Shown piece after piece: positions 11,854-23,400 of a DNA stretch of 64,000 nucleotides. The position numbers and the translations under genes were made by a program. Position 1 is the stretch's first letter. Every line of letters begins with the position of its first letter. The stretch is from positions 27,377,784 to 27,441,783 of the forward strand of contig NC_057921.1 in assembly GCF_018873765.1 (NCBI RefSeq). Reading direction: 5' to 3'. The DNA comes from Telopea speciosissima (taxonomy: Eukaryota > Streptophyta > Magnoliopsida > Proteales > Proteaceae). The notes below the pieces were generated by a model. The model was given only the letters and a program-made list of their open reading frames with translations, did no database searches and was not told the DNA's origin.

Positions 11854-12027
11854 TAAAAGTAAAGAAAGAAGTGTAAAAAGGTTAGACGGTAGATTTCAAT
11901 GTTGCCACATATGGGACTTTGAGATACAGGTAAAGGAAAGAACAAAACTTAGAAACACATAGGTAGTGAGGGAAAATAAAGGGGCTAATGGGTTATTACG
12001 TAAAATGAACTTAGACAAAAAAAGAAT

Positions 12028-12112
12028 GGGGTGAGAGAGGCTCGATCTCTCGACCACAAGATCACTCGGACAGCTATGAGACCTACGCACTAGCCAACTG
12101 CGCCACCACCCC
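12028..12112 (-). tRNA. trnM-CAT: tRNA-Met(CAT), elongator type, with intron
   Basis: The minus strand starts GGGGTGGTGGCGCAGTTGGC and ends CTCTCTCACCCC, so the 7-bp acceptor stem closes with one G-U pair. A D-arm (GCGC/GTGC), the anticodon CAT within CTCATA, and a T-arm with GATCGAGCC are visible. The T-loop carries ATC where TTC is usual. The extra bases after the anticodon (about 11-12 nt, GCTGTCCGAGTG) match the intron position of plant nuclear elongator tRNA-Met genes. A short T-run near the 3' end was not clear. It lies between the gypsy relic and the phosphofructokinase gene. Confidence 0.82.
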
Positions 12113-12313
12113 ATAGGTTAATTTAAAGATAAATTTATTAATTCTACTATATAATTAACAAGGATTTCCAAAATTCTAACTCAGATTTTGTTAGTGACTG
12201 AAGAGGAAAGACCGGGCAATGGTTGCCCTGTCTACCATTGCTTCAGATTTTGACTTGGTTAAAATCTCCTTAAAATCCTAGAAAGCCGTTTCAGATCCGA
12301 GTCCCGGTCCTCC

Positions 12314-12472
12314 GAATCGTTATCCTCTTCTGTTACAACACAGTGCTGTACTGCATCGTGTGGTGCTGCAGAGGCCATATGGTCCAACGGGCCCCACATG
12401 GTGCACATGGCCTCTGCAGCCGCCTCACGATGCAGTACAGCACCGAGTTGTAACAGGAGAAGATAAAAATTC
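12314..12472. mobile_element. 159-bp perfect-foldback MITE upstream of the PFP gene
   Basis: Arms of about 60 bp are nearly identical when inverted; the shared core includes GGTGCTGTACTGCATCG. They enclose a ~28-bp loop containing GGGCCCCACATG. The ends are GAATCGTTATC and the complement of GAATTTTTATC. They are flanked by CGGTCCTCC (12305-12313) and CCGTCCTCC (12473-12481), an 8/9 match to a 9-bp target duplication. It sits about 350 bp before the PFP start codon and could affect transcription or give small RNAs, which is an inference. Confidence 0.7.
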
Positions 12473-12827
12473 CCGTCCTCCACCTCTCTCTCTCCCTCTC
12501 CTCCCATTACACCCAACCAACCACATTAACGTTCATCCATTACTTTACATTACATTACATAGCTCTCTCTCTCTCTCTCTCTCTCTCTATTCTCTCTCTT
12601 TCATGCAAAACAATTAACGAAGTGGACAACAACGAGTTCGTGGCTATCAACAACATATCAGTCTTATTTTCTCAAACCGGATACTTGTTTCCAATAAGGT
12701 GACACAAACATTCAACTTTGTAATCATTTCTTCAGGTACTGGTTATTCTCTCTATTGAATTTCTTTTTCTTCTACTCTCTTTGTTAGTAATGTGTATTGC
12801 GAAAACAAGGAAAAGAGGAGAAAAAAA
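12473..12827 (+). promoter_or_regulatory. Proximal promoter / 5' UTR of the PFP-alpha gene
   Basis: This is the sequence between the foldback MITE and the start codon. It contains CT-rich blocks and a (CT)n microsatellite at about 12560-12600, a frequent feature of plant 5' UTRs. No clear TATA box was found, so the transcription start is not placed. An out-of-line ATG at 12792 opens in frame with the PFP start. The ATG at 12828 is preferred because the following residues match the family. Confidence 0.45.
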
Positions 12828-14446
12828 ATGGACTACGGAGTTGTGATGGAGTTAGAAGGATTGCAGAAGGATCAAAGTTCATACGTACCCGAGCTTCCTC
12901 CTTGTCTTGAGGTATTCTTCCTTTTTCTGTTTTTCATTAAATTCTCTTTCAGCTTCAAATTTTTATTAATTAGAACTCTCCTTGGGCCTTTTCTTTAATT
13001 CTAAGTTAAAAACCGTTATTTTGAATTGATTCAAAGTGAAATCTGAACTAATATCAAAGTCAAATGCTTCACTGTAATGAATAGGTCAATGGGGAAGCAG
13101 GGATTTAGTAATCGGTATCGGTATCGGCCAATATGGATACGATACCAATCCAAATCAGCTCATATCAGTTCAGATTGGACAATTTTACTCCTAGATTTCA
13201 ATAAAAACGGTTTTATTTATATTTTTACCCTTCGTTAGTATCCCTGGATCGGTATCATATCGATCAAGAATCGATATCAATCTCTACCGATACTGATATG
13301 ACCAATCCGATACCAATTCCTTGAACCATGATGGGGAGGCAGTGGACTCAAAGCAAAGCACACAGGGTAACTAGCATGATATACCTATAGGACCTTTCTT
13401 GTCCATGAAGCACATTATATGGTGAACATCCCTTTGGTCGATTGTTTGCTGGCTTGCGAGTTGAAATGCATGCCCCCCTTTGGAGGTCTTGGGATCGACT
13501 CTCCTGATTAACTGTGTGCCATTAAAAAGGCACCCTTTCTCCCCCTCGGTAGTTGTAGGTTTATGTTGGCTAATTTGTCTTAGCCTTCCCTTTGATAGTT
13601 GTAGTTGGTCTATGGGCCCTTAAATAGGATAGACAAAAAAATAAAAAAAAAAGGTCTTGGATTATGCTCATTGTTACTGCATTGTAGAAGAGTGATGCAA
13701 CAATAATGACATTGGATATCTATAAAATGGTCTAGATTGGTTACATTTGAAATTCCATTCTCAAATTCAATCATATATAGTCCTATGTATTAGATCAATA
13801 TCCTTCTATGCAAGTTCTTGCAAAAACTTAATATGTGAGTGAACTCCTACCCTTTGGTCATTTGATGACATTTTTCTGGAGAGGAGTGTATAAAAAATAA
13901 AGCACTTGGTAGATACTAAGATCCCCTTATATTTTAAATTTCAGACCCATTCAAGCTTATCAAGTGACGAAACAAGGAATTGAAAAAATTGATAGTATTA
14001 ATAGAGAGCACGAAACTACACTAGGAGTGAATGGATGCACAAAGAAGAATAAATGATTGAATTTGAGGTTGAAATTTAACACATATCATATTCAAAGTCC
14101 AAACCATTCTTTTTTTTTTTTTTTTTTATGTAGAAAAAGTTCAAACCATTCACTGCTAGATATCTAATGATCAGGTTTGCCCCATCAATCTTTCATGTAC
14201 CAAAACTAGGTGTCTTTTTCAAAAAAAAAAAAAAAAGATGTGCCCATTAAGAAAATTCTTGGCATGTTATGTAGGATTTTTTTTTTAATAAATATTTTGG
14301 TGAGATATTCTCAAATTTCAAGCTGAAAATCTTAAAATATTTAAGATTAGAGTATGGCTAACCTCATAGTTATTAATAGGAAGATCCATTGATAGTCCAA
14401 TCATGATACTAAACATGGGATGACCGTCAAACTAGATTTTTTGTTA

Positions 14447-14479
<33 letters not shown>

Positions 14480-17400
14480 ATATATATTTTTTTTTTGAGT
14501 TATTTGCACACAAAAAATGCACAAAAAGAAAAAACTCTAATTTCTAATAAAATAAAAGACAAAAATCTTTCTGCTCGTTACACAAGTGGTCATCAAGAGT
14601 AATTAAGGGCCAAAAATCTCTTCCTATTCTTTGTAGTGCTCAAAATGCCCTTGCCCAAGAATTCAATAAACTGCCTGTTTTCTCTGTCGACCAAAGAACC
14701 TCCCTTGGAAAATAAAATTAAAAAAAATTCATAAAGGAAATTTTCTTTCACCGATGGTTATGCTTCTATAATCTATACCCTTGATTTACGAATGATCTAA
14801 CATACCCCTTGACTGTTGCATGATACCCTATGGATACTGATTGAAAGCCTTGGTCAAAGGATTCTAGATTCTCCCCTGAATGTGGTTGAGGGAAAAATCA
14901 ATAAGAAATTCTTAATCAACAATCTTTTTCATAGTTTAAAAAATGAAATGCAATAAACCCTACAATCTTTTTTTTATTGTTTGGTACAAAACCTTACAAT
15001 CAAACCTCAGAAGTTTCAAGTGATTTAACCTTTTCATAAATTTTAAGGTCTTTTTTTCTTTCTTTTTTTAATTTGGTAGAAGATAAACTTTAAGGTCAAT
15101 GTCACCAAAACTATGATGTAAATTTCACCTTTTAATTTATATATTTTATTTTTTCCATTAAAAAATTTTTTTTAAGGTACCGATACAAATAGGAAAAAAG
15201 AGGTTGTCAAGCTGTGTGGCGCTTGCATCCAAACACATAAAGAACAAATGACTAACCCAGTTCCCCATGAAAAGAAAAAATTTACTCCATACACGCTCCC
15301 ATTGGGTCCCACACTTGTGATCCCCACATTGTCTGTTGCTACGAGGAGAGGGAACGTAGAAACTAGAAAGACATCAAAGTCTCTATCATGCCTCCCCCGA
15401 TTAGCCTTCGATATATCATGTACCTCATCAAATAGGTGACTTCACCAGTTTAATGGCCAAAATGTTTTAGTTGGTGGGGGCCACTTTAAAAATATACTCC
15501 TAAACAATCAGATATCTGTGACCCTTGGAATTGCTCTGCTTGCACCTGAGTTGTTTGGGAAAATGTCCGAGAGAGGAGGTCACTCACATGTCACAATTCT
15601 TGGGTGACCATGAAGCACCCATGACCCAACGCAGGTGATATAGTCTCCTAGACAAAGATTCCAATCTTACGGTATAAGATATAGTATTTGGCTTGTTGGG
15701 GTTTTATAGTCTATTGACTTGCTGGGGAGCCCTAGCCAGTCAGCAACACTTGTTTTTTGGTAAACAGTTAGCAACACCATTGTCATGTAAGTCTCACAAA
15801 GACTGAAGAATCCACATTTTAAGAAGGATCAAATACGCATTAATCATCAACTTCTTTTAAACCTCTTTTTTTCTTTCTAAGTTGTGGTAAAAATTTTTTT
15901 ATGGAAAAATGTTCTCTGGGGGTGGAGGATGCACCCAGACACATGGAGGTGGGTAAAATGATCGTCTCACCCCCTTGAATGATTGGAATGGCTGTCCCGT
16001 CCTGAGTCATGTGTCTGGGTGCAGCCTGCACCCCGGTGCGCTCCCCAGCAGAGAACAACGACCCTTTTTTTGTATTTTTATGGAATAGTTGTGTTAAGTT
16101 GTTAAATGAATGTGTAGATGATTTTAAACAGGGGTAATATTGAAAATTAATTTTTGAATCTTAGGTGATAATAACTAAAGGCAAGAGTTCTTTGTGAGGG
16201 AATGTGTTCCCTACGCATGCTCAGGGGTCAATGGGAGCACATGCGACGGCATCAACAGAGTGGCCATTACCCCCTTTCATGGGATGGGACGGTCATTTTG
16301 CCCCCTTCCGTGTCTGGGTGCAGGGAGCATACTTCCCCACAGAATTTCCTCCCATAAATAAAACATTTTGGGACAATAAAAATCCTCAAACGATACTATA
16401 GGAGGATAGCTGTATTTGAAGCTGGTTTAACCAACACATGAATTTCAGTCCAGTGGCTGTTAGAGGCTCGTTTCTTTATTTTGGAGCTTCCCACATATTA
16501 TCCTTGAGGCTTTGTTACCTGTATTTGAAGCTTTGTTCCTCCCTGTGAGATATTGTTTAACTCCAAATATGTGATTAGTTGAGCTTCTTCTTGGTACTGT
16601 TATGGTTAACCTAAGTTGCTTCTGTAATGGAGCTTTGTATACTATGATTTGGTTTCTTCAGCAACACCCAACTTTGGAGTTAATTCTTTCAAGCTTTGGG
16701 TGTTATAAGAATCTCCTTCTTACACTTTGGGAGAAACAGGTGCAGGTGATCCTGTTGTCTGCCATAGTCTTTGAGCAACCACTTAACTTGTACAGGGTTA
16801 TGCTGTGTACCCAGATATGTATTTTTATATTTTGAGATTTCTCTCCAATTCCTCTGTAAACTCTCATCTGATACTTACAATGGTATAAGCCTCAGTATAC
16901 AATTAGCATCTGCTGGTATATACTTTGTAAACTATAAAAGATTGATATGGGTGGAATGCCTGACATTTATAGGATAATTTTGCGAGATATACTTCTGTAA
17001 ATAGCAGTCCTAGTGTTAGACCTATGAGAGAAAAGCTATACATCATAGTAATGATATGCTACTAATGAGCAAAAACAATTAGCTTTGCCTAAGAGCATTG
17101 CCAATAACTTCTTGAGATGCATGGGGCAGAGAGATGTGCTGCCTCACAGAGACTTGGCATGATATTGTTCTTCTACTTTCCATATATCAGGGAAAAGCTG
17201 TGCAAGTTGAATTTGGTGATGCCACAAAGGTTGCTGATCCATCAGATGCTCACTCAGTCAAGCGATCATTTCCTCTGACATATGGGAAACCATTAATTCA
17301 TTTCTCAAAAAAGTCTGGTGGAGTCTCGAGTACCACCGCCACCGAGTTAAAAGAAGCAATGAGGTACAAACTGCATTGTTATTTCCTGACTTTGGTTGTG

Positions 17401-20400
17401 GAAGAAAAAGTAGATAAATCAAATTCTCTGGAAGTAAGTCCTCTCTTGGAGGTTTATTAATCTTTTTCTTTACAGTAGCCTTGTTTTTCACTTCATATGA
17501 TTGGGCATGCGTTTATAGCACATTTTCTCTTTTGTTTTAGAACATGGAATGGTATCTTAGTCATCCAAGACAATGCCCACAATAAGTAAAGCTGTATCTA
17601 CACAATTCCAAATTTGATAATGCTTTTGAAGAGACACTTGCTAGAAGTTAGCGTGAATGCATTATCGTTTATAGTAAGTTGAAACTTGAACATAAAACTT
17701 TAATTGACTTTTTTTCCTGTCTGAGTCTATGATCTATATTCTGCATTCCTTTTTCCCCTAGTCCTTTATCCTTTGTTTTTGTGTTTAAGTTAAGCACTAT
17801 GTTCATATAAATAAATACAAGCTATGTATGCTATAACAGTATCAGATCTAAAACAACCAACAATAATGATTTATAAACAAAGAGAGCAGAAGAAAGAATA
17901 GAAGGCAGCCGAAAAACTGCACTACTGATTGGAGAGAATTGTGTTAATCTCCTATTGGTACTAGTATACTGAAGATGTGTGGTAGTTACAACTCTGCCCT
18001 ACTACTTAATGTACCCACGCATATGACCTAATAAGAAAGGGTATGACAAGTATACCCGGAAGTTTCGTTCCTCCCATAAACGATGAATAGATGAGCAAAG
18101 TGCTGATCTTTCAATAATCCCAATGGATTCTGCATCTCCAAATTCATTTCTGACCAATAACGCTTCATCTTCAAGATTCCAAATCTACCTCCTACTCTGG
18201 ATACAAAGCTGAATAATATCCCCCCAAATACATGAAGTAAATTAGCATTCAAAAACAGATGATCTCTGCTTTCAAAACCTGCCCAACAGAATACACAAAA
18301 GGGAGTAACTCCAACATGCCTTCTAATGAGCTGATACTTTGTTGGTAAAGCATTTACAATCCCCCTCCAGGTAGTAAAGGACTGACTGAAGGTATCCCAT
18401 GTCCCAGTCCTAGTTCCGTTTTTCCTCTTTTTGGATCATTCACCAGTCATTTGTCTGTCTGCATCACCAAAAAGAATGTGATAATTTGGATAATTTCATA
18501 GTAGTTGGATTGACTTTGGGAATCAGAACTTCCTTAGTGATCAAAATGGTTTTCTCCCCGTAATGTGTTGGATTGACTTTGGGAATTAGAACTTCCCTAG
18601 TGATCAAAATGATTTTCTCCCCACCGCAATGTGCACAATATGTGAAGATAGGCATGTTTCTTTTGATAGTGATGTCTGATTGACCATTGTTTTCCTCTTT
18701 TTATTCTCAACCACACTACAGTTCCTTATATTTTTGTTTAATGCTTCTAGTTGTACAAAGTTCAGAATGCACCTGATCCTTTTCTTCCATTTTTATTTTT
18801 TTCATTGTTGCTTTATCTATTGTTCCACATGGATGAGCAGAATGTCTATACATAAGGGGATTTTCTTATAAATAATTTATAACCTTACTTTCCCCCCGAG
18901 GAGGTTATGGGTATAAATTGGTTTTTGAACCCACAACTTCATCTCTTCTGTGCTATATATACTACTTTAGAAGTGGGCTTGAGTCCATATATTGGAGACC
19001 TTAGGTGGCCTATTGGTTCTGTTTGGACTATGCATGTCTTTTTATGAGCTGGAGGTTGTGTCTGTGATCTGCAAATAAGTTGAGCCATTAAAAACATAGT
19101 TTGAATTTTGTAATTCAGCAGACCATGGACCATAGTTGTCAAGGCATCGCCTAGGCGTCTAGGCTCCTTGGTCGATTTGTTGGTATCTAAGCCTCCTCCA
19201 ATGCCTTGGGTTCCTTAGACGCCGTAACAACTATCCCATGGACTCAACTGAGTTAGCCCTTGGTTATTGTTTCTTGGTCACAATAAATTCTGCTCCACCT
19301 CAACTTTGCCGATTCAATCAGAAATCTTCGCAGACTAGGCTGGGACCTGGTAACCTGAGCCCCATGTCCGCACAGCCCATTCAAAAGCAGTCTAAGTCAG
19401 GCCCTGGCATTCTTCACAAAAATGCTGAGAACTTAAACATTATACCTTGTGTGTCATCCTCTATGCATCAATTTCAATGTTGGGCCTTCAATTGATGGGC
19501 CAAATCATGGGTTGGGACTATGTTTATTGTCAAGTAGGTAACAAGGATATGGAGACATGTACTAATATCCAGCACAGATATGGGGTGTCCAACATGGCTC
19601 TTGATGTCAAAATTACATAGACTGATAAAGAACACCGCAGTTTCTGTGGTTATCTGGCACGGAAATAATTTTAAAAAAATGAGGAGTCCTTGTTAAATTG
19701 ATTGTCCAATTGAGCTCCATCCATTTATTGATTGTGTCCTCCATGATTACTTGCTCTATTCACCAAACCTGTTGTGAACCTTAACCTTCAAAGACTTCTT
19801 ATCTGTTTATATTCATTTGCACTAATAATTGTTCTTGTGGTAGATTTCACAAATGCGTTCTTGTGCTTTAGCCTGTTATCCTTTATTTTGAGTCTTCCAA
19901 GTGACAGTCTCATGCTTTGTCATGGATCCATTCTTTTTCCTTCAATTTTTTTTTTTAATTATTTACTTAGTATCAGTTTATTGATTTTGTTCTCCTCAGT
20001 AGTACTGATTCAATCAAATTGATTGTTTTCAGAGTTGGGGTCGTATTTTGTGGACGCCAATCTCCTGGAGGACATAATGTTATATGTGGACTTTATGATG
20101 CTATCAAGTTTTACAACCCCAAAAGTACCCTGATAGGATTTTGTGGTATGTATTGTTAACTCTTTGTCCAATTTCATTCTCTTTTAAACTTTACTTATAT
20201 GTCCAATAGATTTTCTCCTTTGTTTGTTCTTTTCAAATGCCTCATTGATTTTCAATTTAATGGATGCATGTCCTTGGTGAAATATGAGGAATAAATAAAA
20301 GAAAATAATGTTCCTCAATGTTCTGTTCTATGGTTTTGGTTGATAAGTAAAATTATTTAACTAAAGTTAAAATAATCGCAAAAATTGTTAAATTTGAGGT

Positions 20401-23400
20401 TTTGATTGTACATTATAAACCATGTTGATATTCCAAACATTCAATGACAACAAATTACTAAATCATAGCTTCCCATGGATTCAAGAGTCGGTTAACAATT
20501 TTCTGAAACCATTTTGTTGATTTGAGAATTGAGAATTAACAAGTCACAGTTAGAAAGGTTCAAATTTGGATTTAAGATTAAAATATATGAATAAATCAAG
20601 TTAGGAATAGTAATCGTGATAATTAAATCATAAAAAGGGCGTACTTAGTGCACAAGGCTCCTGCCACTGCGAGGTCTGGGTAGGGTCATAATGTACGCAG
20701 CCTTACCCCTGCTTTAGTAGAGAGGCTGTTTCCAGATCTTCATAATGTACGCAGCCTTAAATCATATAATGCATTATTCTTTTTTGTCAAATATTTCTGC
20801 TATAACTCAAATTTGTTCAAGGGGCTGGTTCAATTTGATGCTGTAAAGTTTTTAAACACTTAAGTATTAGATCCTTGTGATCTTCTCCCTACATTGGATA
20901 AACAAGGTTCTGGGTGGAAATTGTTTAATAGCACAAGAATTGGGAGATAAACTTTCCATCTTCCATGTTATTATTTAATCATCATTATTTAGATGTTTTA
21001 TCTCCTTGTCATTCTGCATTTAATTTCTTCCAATTTTTACTCTTCTGTGTATTTAGTTTCAATCTGCAAAATTACAATATGAATATGCTGCAAAAACACT
21101 ACCAACAAACAAAAAACTTGGGAGCATGTTCAACGGATTTCATTCAGGTCTGTCTCCCAGTTTTACCTTTTGTGTTTGATGCTTTACCATCTTTTAAACA
21201 GGAGGTACTGAAGGCTTATTCGCACAAAAATCCATTGAAATCACAGAAGATATTGTTCTGACATATCGTAATCAGGGTATGTCTTATGCTGTTTCTGCCT
21301 TGATTTAGACTCAAATATACTCTTGTGTTAATTTAGGAAATTGAATGCTTGACAGATCCTATGCACCTAATTGTAGACTTTACTATATCTCTATCCATTT
21401 ATCCATAGAGTTGCATTGATCATGACGTTAAAAATCTAAGGTGTCTCCTATACGGTCGCATGGTGGCTCAATACCTGCATATTTGCCATATAAATAGAGA
21501 ATTATCGACGATTTTTAGCCTTGTAATAAATTGCTCTGTACAATGGCTGGTCATATACAAGAAAAAACAAGGGGAGTCTCAGCACAGAAGGTGGTTCCCA
21601 GTACACTTTTAAGGATGAAGGGGAAAAGAAGGCCAGATTGGCCATCCAGTCAGAACATATGTTGACCTCTTTGTATCCATGTTCCAAGTGAAACCACCAC
21701 CACTGTTGAAGATTCGTTGATATCAGATAGAACATTGGATAAAGGATCCTACTTGGAGGTACTATTCTGAATTCTCTGTATTGAAGCTATTGAGTCCAGT
21801 TGAACTACCTGCCATCTAATCCCATACTGCCATGTCAATACCAGCCCATCCTGTATTGCTGTAAACTCCGCCGCAATGTTAGTATTTCTTGGGGTATTCC
21901 AAAATTCAGTTCCTGTTGTGATCCCAGACAACATCTTCTGCTCCTGCTATCCCTGTTGCCTTCTCTCATGCCATCTGAATTGATTTTTAACTATAGTTGT
22001 GTTGGCAATTGCCACAATACCAATATCGTTGCTTTCTCCCTGTTTCAACCAGAAGAAAGTGCTGCATGATATCATTGCTTTCTCCCTGTTGCAACCAGAA
22101 GAAAATGCAGCATGATATTCCAAGTAACTTCCCAACCAAGATGAATATCCTCTCAAGATTCCCCTTTAAACCATTCTTCCATGTCTTCGGTGGTAAAAAT
22201 ACTGTGCAGTTTTGGAGGCCCAATCAGTGTTCAAACTGCTTGGGCTTAGGTCAGTCACATATAATCCTTGTGAATAATAGGTAGAAACTTTGATTTCCTG
22301 ACACAAACTCTCTTTGGGAAGTATGATTTACTATTAGATGCAATAATGCACCACACAAGCACTTTATTTTTTTGTTCCACTTGTGAGCATATTTTTCCTC
22401 CTTTCTGTGTGATAGCACAAAAACTGTTCCAGATAATTTAAAAGTTGGAAATTAGACAATATCAATTTTGGATTTCATGCTTTATGATAGTGCTTTTAGA
22501 TCTGCTGATTGAGATTTAAAATATTTTGAACAAGCATGACATGTCAATGTCCTCACTTGTGAAGGTGGTTATGACATGCTGGGTAGAACAAAGGATCAGA
22601 TTAGAACAAGTGAGCAAGTGAAAGCTGCAAAGGATGCTTGTGAGGCTTTGAACTTAGATGGGCTTGTCCTAATTGGTGGTAAGTGCAGTGTAGCTTGGAT
22701 GATATAACCGTTCAACTGGTGGATACCATTATTCAGTCTCAGGTTTCTCATGGTTGTTGCTTTTGGTGAAGGGGTCATCACTAATACTGATGCTGCACAG
22801 CTTGCTGAAACATTTGCTGAAGAAAAATGCAAAACAAAGGTCTCAATGCACCCTTACTACATTTACATTGATGGATGACACTGAGGTGCTTTCCCTGGAC
22901 AAATTCCTGAAAGCAACCCTGAGAGAAAAATTTTTGCAGCTTATGTTGGACTATTAGGTTATATATCCTCTGTAGTGAAGACAAACATTTTTTATAATCT
23001 TGTATTTATTATCAAAATTGGATTTTAAAGCTAACATTTTAAATCAGTAGTTTTGGAGAAGAAAAAAAGTTAAGATTCCTCGTTAGAAAAAAGGCTAATG
23101 TCAATAGAAATAATAGGCATTAAGTCTGGCAGATGTTATCAATCATTTGCATCATCATAACAACTATATTATTTTAGGACTCACAATTTTAATAATGTTA
23201 TATTATCTCCTCATAAGCCAGAAAACTATTATATTTAAGGAGAATATTTTCCTGTGGGGGAGTGTATCGTCCATGCCCAAACATAGTGGGGGCCGAAATG
23301 ACTGCCCCGCCCTCAATGAAAGGTGGAAATCCTGCCCCCCTATGATGCTTCCGTGCATTCTCATTGGCCCTCGAATGTGCACAGGAGACATGCTTCCACA

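Noticed and set aside
12320..12466. microRNA precursor
   Set aside because: The hairpin shape fits, but TIR-style ends and a near-perfect 9-bp duplication explain it as a MITE. Small-RNA data would be needed for a miRNA claim.
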